Positions 7,996 to 16,156 of a stretch of DNA of 18,139 nucleotides are shown here, piece after piece. Position 1 is the first letter of the stretch. Each line of letters opens with the position of its first letter. This stretch comes from Pavlovales sp. CCMP2436 (lineage: Eukaryota; Haptophyta; Pavlovophyceae; Pavlovales). The translations under genes were made by a program, and so were the position numbers. The stretch spans positions 11,950-30,088 of the forward strand of contig MU632118.1 in assembly GCA_026770615.1 (NCBI GenBank), given 5' to 3'. The notes beneath the pieces are model-generated. The model did no database searches and was not told the DNA's origin. It saw only the letters and a list, made by a program, of their open reading frames with translations.

Positions 7996-9385
7996 ATGCA
8001 GCACTCAAATACGAAAAGACGAATACGCGCAACGGCATTAGCCGCTCAACCCGTCCCCATGCTCTTCTCGCAGACAGCCATGCTCTTCACGCAGACCGAG
8101 GCGCAGAAGCTGGAGATCAAGCGGGCGCTGCACGAGCCCTCCGACCACCGTGGCTCCGCGCTGCAGCAGGTCCTGCGCGCGCAGCGGCCGCCCACGGACG
8201 AAGACGAGGTGAGGGCCCACGGGCAGATAGGCGCGATGTACGACGCCGTCCCCGCCGCCTTCGTGTACAGCATGCAGCGCAACTACACAAACGGCCGCAG
8301 CCTCTCGGCCTTCCTCCACGCCTTCTCCGTGTTCACCGATGGCGCCGCCTACGCCCATATCTTCCTGGGCACAGGCTTCCAGCACTTCTGCGCCAGCACC
8401 CTCGTCGATTCGCTCAACCAAGTGTTTCTCTTGCGCCTCCTGTCGTGGGTGACCGCGCCGCCGCCGGGCACGTCCGTCGCGCGCTTCTCGCTAAGCTTCC
8501 TCAGCTCGGCTGCGCAGCAGCCCTACCTGCGTGAGGGCTCGCTCGCGCTGCGTTGGATGCGCGCATGTACGGACGCGGATTCGGCCTCGATTGGTATGCG
8601 CTGCGCTTGCGTGGTGATGCATGTGGACGAGCACGACAAGTGCGCCAGCCTCGATGCGATGGAGGAGTGCATCCGCACCTCGGACGTCTGCAACTACTTC
8701 GCCCGGTTCCTGACCTCGGGCGATACGCGGGGCATCGTGCCGGACTACGCGCTCGAGCAGGCCCTCGTCTTAGCGGCGCGCGTGGCTTCGAACGAAGACT
8801 GCACAGCGAGCAGCTCATGTGCCGAGACAAGCGGCGGCACCTTCGCCAAGACCTACATCAGGCTCGTCAACCTAGTGTACACGCACGTCGCCGTCGAGAA
8901 TTTCATCACGGGTCCGGAGAAGTGGGTCTTCAGCGCGCTCTTCCGCCTGCCCTCCATCGCTCCGTCCGCGGAGTACGCCGGGATCGTGGGCGGCTGCTTC
9001 ATCACGGGCTTGCACGAGCGCGCGCTCTACAATGTCGAGCTCTACGGAGACCGCTTCAACGCAGTGCTCATTGAGAAGAACAGCTTCCGCAACGCGCGCG
9101 AGTGGAGCCACATGTTCATCGACATGGGCATTGATCGGGCTCGAGGACGGCGACCACGACTTTGTCTGCCACAAGGCCCTCTTCCAGCAGCAGATCCAGG
9201 ACTTCGACACGCGCATCATTATCGCGGCCTTCCAGTGCCGCTTGCAGGGCTTCTACAACATCGACAAGTGGGACTACGAGAAGGACGTCGCGCAGCCGCT
9301 GGTCCTGCCGCCGGTGGTCGCGCCCTCGACCTTCGACTTTGACACCGAGATCTTCAGCGACGACTCGTCCGACCTCGACATGTAG
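7996..9385 (+). pseudogene. Hypothetical protein (~460 aa), unrecognised family, one frameshift near 9130
   Basis: From ATG 7996 the protein opens with a basic leader. Twin MLFSQTA/MLFTQTE words follow, so ATG 8059 or 8080 are alternative starts. The body is well mixed and globular-looking, with stretches such as SLSAFLHAFSVFTDGAAYAH, AVENFITGPEKWVFSALFRL and GDRFNAVLIEKNSF, and it is unusually rich in Cys around residues 195-285. Near 9130 the sense moves by one base into GLEDGDHDFVCHKALFQQ, YNIDKWDYEKDV and an acidic end (FDTEIFSDDSSDLDM), which stops at TAG 9383-9385. In the original frame the continuation is Arg/Pro-rich and shadow-like. I see no Walker loop, capsid signature or protease triad. 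It stands divergent to the TV-Pol gene, which hints at a shared regulatory region and a role in the same element. It could be a structural or accessory protein specific to this element family. Confidence 0.6.
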
Positions 9386-9720
9386 CGGGCCTGCCGATGT
9401 GGCGTCTTTTTTTTGCCGCCCAGCGCCCTTGCGCGCTGGAGGCAGGCGGGCCGTCAGCCCCCGATTGACTAAGTACAATTATCCATCTACTGAATTAAAT
9501 TAACTCATTTGACTTAGTCCTTAGCTCCGTATGCCCGCCTGCCGTCCACTTCACAGGCGCCGCGCCGCCGTCGAGTGGGCTCCGGGCCCGCGCCAGATCT
9601 GGTAGGCCTTGAGCTCTCTCAAGCTATTTTGCGGTGTTCCTAACTGAATTCAAATATTAACCCAGTGTACCTCGGGGCCCCCAGTTAGCCCAAAACCCCT
9701 TTGGGGGGAAAATGACGGGT
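9386..9720. other. Non-coding 3' region with a G/C hairpin
   Basis: No supported gene. Directly after the stop at 9385 there is a run of eight T, and the imperfect hairpin CCCAGCGCCC...GCGCGCTGG lies around 9419-9440. The words GCCTGCCG/AGGCAGGC also pair across it. AT-rich sequence follows from 9465 to 9510. This may be the 3' end region of the upstream gene. Confidence 0.4.
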
Positions 9721-9823
9721 TTTTGGCGCGAAACGGATTTCAAACGGCCCCCCTCGCGCCCCTCCAGGCCCCCCTAGTTCCCGCCAAACCTTCCCGCCAA
9801 ATGAGTACGATTTCCCGCCAAAA
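9721..9823. promoter_or_regulatory. Cluster of four E2F/DP-like sites
   Basis: Within about 100 bases the sequence contains TTTTGGCGCGAAAC (9721-9734), TTCCCGCCAAACC (9778-9790), TTCCCGCCAAA (9791-9801) and TTTCCCGCCAAAA (9811-9823). These fit the E2F consensus TTTSSCGC and its palindromic form TTTSGCGCGAAA. E2F/DP factors drive S-phase genes in plants, algae and animals. An A/T tract (9832-9890) follows directly. The nearest genes point away from or toward this site from a distance, so a role as an S-phase-coupled promoter or replication origin is only inferred. Confidence 0.4.
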
Positions 9824-10431
9824 CAACCCCTCCAAATTTAAAAATTTAAAAAGTTTTAAAACATTTAAAAAAATTAAATTTTCAAAGGGGGACGTCATTC
9901 CTTCCAGGCAATTCAGTCCTGGACCTGTTTTGACTAGAAAATCCCGTAAAAAAATGTTGGAACCGCCGCACTGGCCATACATATTTTTTAGTAGTTAACG
10001 AACTAAAACATCAACTCCCGGCATCGCGCAGCGGAAATGACAGAAAAATATTTGTCGTGATCAACGCCATTATTGGTGCCAATGGATTATCCAAATGAAG
10101 GGGGGTTCTGGAGCCCTAGCGGTGTGACAACAAATCATCAATAAACTGACCTTAGCACGCAGGCCGGCAACGACGTCCGCACTTTCAAAAACTGAGAGCA
10201 AGTGACTAACTAACTAGTACAGCAAGTGACTGTGAAGTGTGAGTGCCGTTTGATGGCATGATCAGCGAGGAAGGTGCCAGGCCCACCGCCGCTTCGACGG
10301 GCGGCGCAGACAGATCAAGGCATCGCAGCTCCTGTCTGATTATAGATGTTAGTTATTGCATCGACTGCACCCAAGGTGCAGGCGACGCGCGGCCAAGCAT
10401 CCGATGACGAGAGTAGCCCGTAAGTAGCTGC
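9824..10431. other. Gene-free stretch with an A/T tract
   Basis: Positions 9832-9890 are a run of A- and T-rich words (AAATTTAAAAATTTAAAAAG) on an otherwise mixed background. A 91-codon open frame spans 9723-9998, but its composition simply follows the CCCGCCAAA words and poly-A words. From 9990 to 10431 no coding, RNA or clear repeat structure is seen apart from the short reiteration CTAACTAACTAG near 10206. Confidence 0.45.
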
Positions 10432-11417
10432 TCAGGCGACCGGCTGCGCAGCACGCAAGTACGCCACCACCTCGGCATGCCCACGCGCCAACGCCGAAGC
10501 ACGGCAATCCTCCCACTCCACCGGGCAGCCGTGCTCGTGCGCGTACCGCAGCACCTCGAGGTGTCCTCCCGCAGCAGCAAGGTTGCTGGTGAAGCTATCC
10601 CACGGGCAGCCGTGCTCGTGCGCGTACCGCAGCATCTCGAGGTGGACTCCCGAGGCAGCCCTGTAGCAGGTGTCGATGCGCCACTCGCAGCCGTGCTCAT
10701 GCGCGTACCGTAGCACCTCGAGGTGCACTCCTGAGGCAGCCCTGTAGCAGGTGTTGCTGTCCCATTCGCAACCGTGCTCGTGCGCGTACCGCAGCACCTC
10801 GAGGTGCCCTCCGTAAGCAGCCTCGGAGCAGGTGCTGCTGTCCCACGGACAGCCGTGCTCGTGCGCGTACCGCAGCACCTCGAGGTGCCCTCCCCTAGCA
10901 GCACAATGGCAAGTCCAGCGGTCCCACGCGTAGCCGCGAGAGCGGAGCCAGGCCAGCGCGGTCAGGTGCCCCTCCCCAGCAGCAGCAGCGCACGCGGCCC
11001 ATGTGAGCGCGCACTGCCGGTTGTCAACCAGCTCCTCGAGCACGCTCACGTTACCGACGGACGCAGCGAGGCGTAGCATCCTCGGCAGGGACACGAGGAA
11101 TCTGGACATGCGCTCCCACGCGAACACCGCGAGCGCGCATGTGCAGAGGAAGTCCACGATGCACTTCTTCTCCGGCTTGCGCGAGTGGTCGCGGAAGGCC
11201 GTGCACACAAGCCAGAAGCACGTGCAGGCGGCGTCGGGGAGCAGCTTGGCGATGGCGCAGAGCGGGTCGCCGGCGAGGGCGCGGAGCAGCAGCGAGGGCT
11301 CCGACGCCAACTCGGCGGCCGCCGCAAACTGCGCGCTCGGACGCCTTCGCACGCCAGGGGGCGCGAGCCGCGCGCTCGTGCGCCCCGGCGGTTCGCGCTC
11401 GGGCCGGCCTCCGCCAT
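10432..11417 (-). CDS. F-box-like protein with 27-residue ankyrin-type repeats, copy 1
   Basis: The frame is open on the minus strand from 11466 to the stop at 10432. The N-terminal half contains SLLLRALAGDPLCAIAKLLP, then CTCFWLVCTAFRDHSRKPEK, a pattern consistent with an F-box-like helical domain that would recruit an SCF ubiquitin ligase. The C-terminal half has six and a half repeats of exactly 27 residues (81 bp), with the core HLEVLRYAHEHGCPWDSSTC. This is the ankyrin-like type common in algae and giant viruses. The likely original start is ATG 11417 (MAEAGPSAN). In that frame one base is missing near 11385 compared with copy 2, so the open frame now begins upstream in another phase. 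Substrate binding through the ankyrin-like repeats is the expected role. The gene ends within a larger segment duplicated at 16157-17662. Confidence 0.7.
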
Positions 11418-11642
11418 GGCTCGGCTCCCGGACTGGTGAAAAAGTCCGGCTGCTGAGAGTTCGCAATAACTAAACTGCCTCCGCCAGGGGCCTCCGCCAT
11501 GGCTTTTGCACGCCGGAGCTGGCAACTGTCCGGATGCCATGAGCGCACAATAACCCATTGTAGTGTAATGTAACGTAATGATGACCCTTCAACACACCCG
11601 CCAGCGCTCTAGGCGTTGGGGGAGGTGGCTTTCATGATATCT

Positions 11643-11723
11643 ATATATATATATATATATATAGCGGCTCAGCATGGCTCAACAGGTGTTGTTCAATCAC
11701 TGACTTGGTCGACGTCAGACGGT
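11643..11723 (+). mobile_element. 81-bp short insertion flanked by a 13-bp target duplication
   Basis: The word TTTCATGATATCT occurs at 11630-11642 and again at 11724-11736, directly on both sides of this block. The duplicated segment at 17300 has the word only once, in the same context, which looks like the empty site. The insert begins with a TA microsatellite and contains AGCGGCTCAGCATGG, then CTTGGTCGACGTCAGAC. An inverted near-identical copy lies at 12893-12960. This is a short non-autonomous mobile repeat. Confidence 0.7.
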
Positions 11724-12016
11724 TTTCATGATATCTCAGTCTGCATTGGGACTGGAAAGGGGGTGCTCAGCCCTCCTGAGCAGCAATCAGCCTTGACGAA
11801 GATGGCAACACTAATTGTGTGATCGACTGGAAGCCACACGACGACGCAGCCCACGATGTGGTGCCTGTCAGCGAGTGATGTGGGTAGGATGCAATCCCAT
11901 GTGATGCACCTGAATGCCGCCCAATGCGGTCCCCAAGTTCCGCATAACTCATATTTGCCACCATCCACGGGTCAAATATATGACTTCAAGAAGAGTGCAA
12001 TAACTAGCTGCCTGAT

Positions 12017-12266
12017 GAAGCACCATTGTATATATAAGCACCATTGTATATCAATAATCCAGATTATATTTCACCACGGAAAAATAAATATCTTCGTGGC
12101 TCGTAACAGAGAATAATCGTCCGAGTGTATCAATGGAAAAAGGAACGATTCCCCAGCTTGCGAAAAATTAGACTCACGTTAGCGAGGCGGAAACCGAGGA
12201 GGCAGCGACGGTGACAATTGGACCGTTAGAGGTGACTGTAAACCCAACAGCCCAGGAGCCAACAGT
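12017..12266. other. ~250-bp block present only in duplication copy 1
   Basis: The flanks correspond to adjacent sequence in copy 2 near 17572. The block contains ACCATTGTATAT twice and is AT-rich at its left side. No terminal repeats or coding frame are evident, so it could be an insertion in copy 1 or a deletion in copy 2. Confidence 0.5.
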
Positions 12267-12349
12267 GGGAATGGGATGTTGGTTTGGACCAGCTAGACGC
12301 GAACTGTCTGATGACCACGGCGAGGATCATCTCTGACTTGATCAGCTAC

Positions 12350-12509
12350 ATTTTTTTGAGTGAGCGGTTCGACACACCCCGGACGAGAATAAACGCTATG
12401 GGTCGAAATCCGAATTAGTGGCGCGATTCAGCAGTGGGGAGGGGAAAAGAGCTGTGGCCGGGACAAGGAGATAGACCATATTCCCACCTGCGGGCTAAGT
12501 GTGAAACTA
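12350..12509. other. Non-coding spacer between the duplication and a MITE
   Basis: No gene, RNA or clear repeat is seen. It begins with a short T-run after the end of the duplicated block. Confidence 0.4.
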
Positions 12510-12723
12510 TCTAGAAATACGTCTGTCCCCTGACAGGTCTCATTAGGATCTGTCTTGCAGAATTCTAGCCGTTGATATTGTCGACTGAATGGTTCAAAAC
12601 AGGACGAGAATCAACTATTTCAAGAGGACGGTATCCGTGTGCTCTGCAAAGGTCTCTTGATCTGAGTGTCTTACACCACGTGGATCCTGTGGAGACCTGT
12701 CCGGGGACGGGCGTATTTCTAGA
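12510..12723. mobile_element. 214-bp MITE-like element with ~31-bp terminal inverted repeats
   Basis: The left end TCTAGAAATACGTCTGTCCC is mirrored by the right end GGGACGGGCGTATTTCTAGA. The similarity extends into GACAGGTCTC and GAGACCTGTC with few mismatches. The interior is non-coding. Most of the right part, 12562-12735, recurs inverted at 15292-15463, showing that the family is dispersed. Confidence 0.7.
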
Positions 12724-12892
12724 TGAATTGTAATTGTAGGCCGCGGCGGCCGCGGCGGACAGGGCACACGCACCTAAATGGACGTGAGCGTTGTGTGTGG
12801 GGGGGGGAGGGGGGGGGGAACCTGTGGCAATTGCTACGAATTCACCACCAACCTCACCTCTACCACCACCATTCCTGCTGCCAGGACTAACG
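12724..12892. other. Spacer with a G9-A-G10 tract
   Basis: The plus strand has nine G, one A and ten G at 12799-12818, preceded by GTGTGT. A CCGCGGCGGCCGCGG palindromic word lies near 12745. A C-rich CCACC series follows on the same strand. No coding sequence is supported, though part of a minus-strand open frame crosses it. Confidence 0.6.
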
Positions 12893-13003
12893 TCTGACGT
12901 CGACCAAGTCAGTGAGTGAACAACACCTGTTGAACCATGCTGAGCCGCTATATATATATAATTATATAACCATGCTGAGCCGCTATATATATATATATAT
13001 ATT
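12893..13003 (-). repeat. Second copy of the 81-bp mobile repeat plus a tandem partial copy
   Basis: The reverse complement of 12893-12960 matches the insert at 11643-11723 with about two mismatches. A second partial unit, CATGCTGAGCCGC followed by a TA run, repeats directly at 12971-13003. This copy is inverted relative to the first and ends in TA microsatellites. Confidence 0.8.
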
Positions 13004-13096
13004 AATGTACGGGGGTTCGGGCTGGCGGTATGTTTCAAGTTCAAGTCAGGCTAATCTAAGCGCTCCGACGCAGGCTCCTACGCGCTACGCCGAAGT

Positions 13097-13543
13097 GGGG
13101 AGCTGATAGAAGTGGTGGATGATGAGGAAGCCGAAAACAAAGCGCTGGAGTCGCTGCGCAACGCGGGGCCGCCCGACAGTGCGCGAGCAAGCGAGTCCAT
13201 TGGTAATCCCAGCGGTGACGTATCGCTGACAAGCGATTGGGATTTGAATGTCGGAAACTTGTTCGCGCGTGCAGGGCGCGGGCCGCCGCGCGGGCGCGCG
13301 GTGGAAGGACTAGTAGAAGAAGGAGCCAAACCAGGCAACGCGAGGCCGTCCGGCCGAGCGCGAGCGAGCGAGTTCATTGGTGGTCTCACCGTCGGCGTGT
13401 CGCTAGGAAGCGACGGGGTTTTGAATGCCGTGAACTCGTTCGCGCGTGCGGGGCGCGGGCTGCAGCGCGGAGGCGCGTTGAAAGGACTGGTTGAAGAAGG
13501 AGCCGAAGGAGCCGAGACGTCGAGCGCGAGCGAGTCCACTTGA
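13097..13543 (+). repeat. Degenerate tandem duplication (~174-bp unit), coding status unclear
   Basis: Two units of about 174 bp begin near 13187 and 13361, each with GCGAGCGAGT-like starts, and a third partial start lies near 13520. In the plus frame ending at TGA 13541-13543 the units translate to matching segments, SARASESIGN...GLVEEGA and RARASEFIGG...GLVEEGA, so the period is 58 codons. The opposite strand (13539-13078) is open as well, with M-D/N-SLA at each unit start. The plus frame has only a GTG-type beginning, so I cannot say which strand, if either, is translated. Confidence 0.6.
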
Positions 13544-13573
13544 TGGCGGGTTTGGGATATATATAATTGAGTA

Positions 13574-14014
13574 TCTCAGGAAAGCTCGTGCCTAGGACAG
13601 GGTGTTCGGCCTCGCGCTGCCCGGCCCCCTTCTAAACGGCCCGAACGCCAGCATCGGCCCGATCGAGGCCAAGCTCAACACCGTCAAGCCATTTCGCGGG
13701 ATCGTCATCGGCGCTTTCGGTGAGGTCAGCGCCGACACGCACTCGCTCGTCAAAGAAATCGCGGCGCAGGGAGGCCGCAAGATGTACGCGCTGATGGGCG
13801 TGGGTCCGATGGAGGCGGCCGCACGCATCAAGAAGCAGCTCGTCGACACGATCGGTACGATCGCGGCACGCGGCCATGCGCAGCTGCTGCTCGTGCGCTT
13901 GAGCGCGCTAGCCCCGATCGCTGCCCAGCGTGAGAACACGACAAACAGCAACCAGCAGATCATCTCCCTAACCGCCCTTGCCCGGGCACACTACTGGAGA
14001 TCCATCGGCACGCG
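13574..14014. repeat. Right long inverted repeat of the ~14-kb element
   Basis: Inverted partner of 1-443. Its outer 59 bases (13956-14014) also correspond directly to 18080-18138. It differs from the left arm by scattered substitutions, so the arms are not recently homogenised. Confidence 0.85.
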
Positions 14015-14045
14015 CGGTGGCGCCCAAGCCAGCGCAGCCGACTAA
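13593..14045 (+). pseudogene. Outward-reading ORF in the right inverted repeat, resembles a retroelement C-terminal tail
   Basis: The frame follows a TAG at about 13590 and runs without interruption to TAA at 14043-14045, past the repeat boundary at 14014. It includes FGLALPGPLLNGPNASIGP, FRGIVIGAFGEVSADTH, AARIKKQLVDTIGTIAARGH and NALARAHY-like sequence near the end. The left arm encodes the same chain with substitutions such as FRG/IRG and S/W. The pattern resembles C-terminal tails of algal reverse-transcriptase ORFs, but no polymerase domain is present. In the left arm the corresponding TAG codon is CAG, so the left frame extends further upstream. This is probably a fragment of a longer protein. 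A real short gene of the element is the alternative. Confidence 0.45.
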
Positions 14046-14083
14046 GGCACGCAGCAGGCAATGGGCGACGCAGCGCTCAGACC

Positions 14084-14190
14084 AGCACAACATTCAGAAC
14101 AGTCAGACGCCAACTTGAATCCCTATCATATATATATATATTTACTGATAGGGATTTAAGCTGGCGTCTGATTGTTCTGAATGTTGTGCT
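14084..14190. mobile_element. 107-bp fold-back MITE
   Basis: An almost complete palindrome. The left arm starts AGCACAACATTCAGAACAGT and the right arm ends ATTGTTCTGAATGTTGTGCT. The arms are about 48 bases with a TATATATATA centre. A TA-rich word follows directly. It sits 70 bases outside the right inverted repeat. Confidence 0.8.
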
Positions 14191-14198
14191 ATATATAA

Positions 14199-15289
14199 TT
14201 GTAAACACAGGAGTCAGGTCAGGACGAAAACAACTAGGACCAAAAAAAGTAACTAGTTTGATATATTCGAATTCGATATGTGTCGTTATTGCGCAGCAAT
14301 AACAGAATATGTCGTAGGCGTGGAGACGGCAGGTCATTCCCGCACACACACCGATCGGTTGCCGCGCCCTATGCGTCGGCGACTACGGCAGCCCGCAGAG
14401 CGAGCTGCCGCGCTTGGCGCCGCAAAGATGAGAGCGTTACCAAGAAGGAGCAACAGCTCCATTAATAAGGCCCTCCTTTTATGGTTCCATGGTTCCATTT
14501 AAGGTTCCACGGTTCCATTTAAGGTGTCCTTATTTATGGTTCCGTCAGTTGATAACTGCCGAGTAAATTTTACTCGTCGTTGCTCTGCTTCGTCCGCTCT
14601 TTCCGCGTTCTCCGCAGAGAACTCTTCTTCGCGCTTCATCGTCGCGCACGAACTCGTCGCTCTTATTATTAATATGTGATCAATTATTACGGGATCCAAG
14701 CGCCAAGGAGCGTTTGCGGGTGTGTTGAAGGGTCATACTAACTAACTAACTAACTTAACGAACTAACAGAGCGCGAAGGGCGCGAGTGCAGCACGACACG
14801 ACACGACGGAAGGCCGGCGAGGTCAGGTTGCGCAGGAGCGCGCAGAAGCCGAGCTGGTCAGGCTGCTCCAACGGCTAGGAGCCGGGCTGGGCGCCCGCGG
14901 CTAGCCGGCTGAGGCGGAGCAGCTCGAGCGCGGCCGCGGCGTTGACGCAGCCCATGCCGACGCCGCAGCCGTGCGTGAACGACATTCCGGCGGATGAGCG
15001 CAGGAGCGCACGACACGACGGTGAGGTGGCGTTTGATATATTCGAATTCGATATATTAATAATGTATGATCAATTATTACGGAATCAGATCAGAGCGCGA
15101 AGTGGCGTTTGTGGGTATATTGAAGTGTCATACTAACTGTCCAACTTCAACAAACGCTACTTCGCGCTCTGATCTGATTCCGTAATCATTGATCATATAT
15201 TATTCATATATCGAATTCGAATATATCAAACTTCATAAGTTACTTTTTTTAGTCCTAGTTGTTTCTTGTCCTGACTCATGTGTTTACAA
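14199..15289. mobile_element. ~1.1-kb non-autonomous TIR element
   Basis: The left arm TTGTAAACACAGGAGTCAGG...GACGAAAACAACTAGGACC (14199-14277) is mirrored at about 15209-15289, ending GTGTTTACAA. Matching is roughly 80-85% by eye over about 80 bases. The interior (14278-15030) has no supported gene. It does contain tetranucleotide repeats (CTAA)n near 14738, ACACG repeats near 14803, and a degenerate direct repeat, 14668-14745 against 15052-15136 (ATCAATTATTACGG...GGGTCATACTAAC). Confidence 0.65.
15031..15231. repeat. Nested ~200-bp hairpin
   Basis: The left arm 15031-15125 is complementary to the right arm 15145-15231 over nearly its whole length, for example TTCGAATTCGATATATTAAT against its mirror, and GATCAGAGCGCGAAGT against ACTTCGCGCTCTGATC. 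About 20 bases form the loop. It overlaps the right arm of the 1.1-kb element. Confidence 0.8.
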
Positions 15290-15463
15290 ATCATCTAGAA
15301 ATACGCCCGTCCTTAGTCTTAGACAGGTCTCCACAAGACCCACGTTTTGAAAGACACTTGGAACAAGAGACCTTTGCAGAGCACACGAATACCGTCCTTT
15401 TGAAATAGTTGATTCTCGTCCTGTTTTGAACCGCTCAGTCTACAATATCAACGTCTAGAATTC
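15290..15463 (-). mobile_element. Truncated copy of the 214-bp MITE family
   Basis: It begins ATCATCTAGAAATACGCCCG and is the inverted counterpart of 12562-12735, matching through ATTCTCGTCCTGTTTTGAAC and the TCTAGAATTC word. At GAATTC (15457-15462) the similarity stops. The second terminal repeat is missing, and F-box gene sequence begins. Confidence 0.7.
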
Positions 15464-15468
15464 ACGAG

Positions 15469-15795
15469 TTGGCGTCGGAGCCCTCGCTGCTGCTCCGCGC
15501 CCTCACCGGCGACCCGCTCCGCACCATCACCAAGCTGCTCCCCGACGCCGCCTGCACGTGCTTCCGGCTCGTGTGCGCGGCCTTCCGCGACCACTCGAGC
15601 AAGCCAGAGAGGAAGTGCATCGTGGACTTCCTCCGCACGCGTGCGCTCGCGGTGTTCGCATGGGACCGCATGCCTGACTTCGTTCTCGCCACCCTGGGCC
15701 AAATGCTCTCCCTCGCCGCGCCCGTCGGCAGCGTGGGAGTCCTCGAGGAGCTGGTCGACAACCGGCAGTGCGCCCTCAGAGCAGACGCGTCCTAT
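15469..15795 (+). pseudogene. N-terminal fragment of the F-box-like/ankyrin gene, copy 3
   Basis: The plus strand reads ELASEPSLLLRALTGDP, then CTCFRLVCAAFRDHSSKPER and VGVLEELVDNRQCAL, matching copies 1 and 2 over the F-box-like part. It starts abruptly at the MITE junction with no ATG (the frame opens at TTG). After RADASYAAA near 15795 it diverges into unrelated Pro-rich sequence, so all ankyrin-like repeats are absent. It is inverted relative to the other copies. Confidence 0.75.
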
Positions 15796-16156
15796 GCTGC
15801 CGCTTCACCCCCTCCTCATCTCCCTTCCCCGCGCTGGAGCCCCCCGCCTCTCCAGCGCAAAGAATACCCCCTCGTGACCCTCGCAGCCTGACTGAGTGGG
15901 TGGCCGGCTAGACGAGCCGCACACCTAATTGCGCGAGCGCGCTGCAGCCGAGGTGGCTGCGACGGCGGCAATCGGCAACACGCGGCTAGCTGCACATGCA
16001 ACGCCAGCGAGCTGCGACGCCGGCAGAGGACAGCACACGGCCGAGGAGCACGCACGCGGCCATGTGGCGCGTGCGAGGCCAGCTAGCGCGCTCAGCGCGT
16101 GCATCTAGCCGAGGTGGCTGCATCGCGCAAGCTACGCCGCAGTGCTCGGCAGCTGC
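15796..16156. other. GC-rich non-coding stretch with reiterated short words
   Basis: No gene is supported. The word CTAGCCGAGGTGGCTGC (near 16106) resembles CAGCCGAGGTGGCTGC (near 15946), and GAGCACGCACGCGGCC and GCGGCC words recur. The sequence lies between the broken copy 3 and the 3' end of copy 2. Confidence 0.45.

Larger units (their letters stand above)
10436..12349. repeat. Segmental duplication, copy 1 (with extra insertions)
   Basis: This block and 16160-17662 align in the same orientation from the end of the ankyrin gene, through its start, to the downstream word CTTGATCAGCTA. They share, for example, the GCTCAGC...CTGAGCAGCAATCAGCC region and TGGTTTGGACCAGCTA. Copy 1 carries two extra blocks that copy 2 lacks: 81 bp at 11643-11723 and about 250 bp at roughly 12017-12266. 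The duplication places one copy inside and one outside the 14-kb inverted-repeat interval. Confidence 0.85.

Noticed and set aside
9723..9998. 91-codon frame rich in Phe, Lys and Pro
   Set aside because: It is explained by the CCCGCCAAA words and the A/T tract and has no coding-like pattern.
10524..10890. 81-bp periodic repeats as a CRISPR-like array
   Set aside because: The repeats are the in-frame 27-residue ankyrin-type units of a protein gene, without unique spacers.
15455..15470. GAATTCACGAG at the MITE/F-box junction as a cDNA-library adaptor artefact
   Set aside because: It resembles but does not equal the common EcoRI adaptor, and GAATTC is part of the MITE family sequence itself at 12561.
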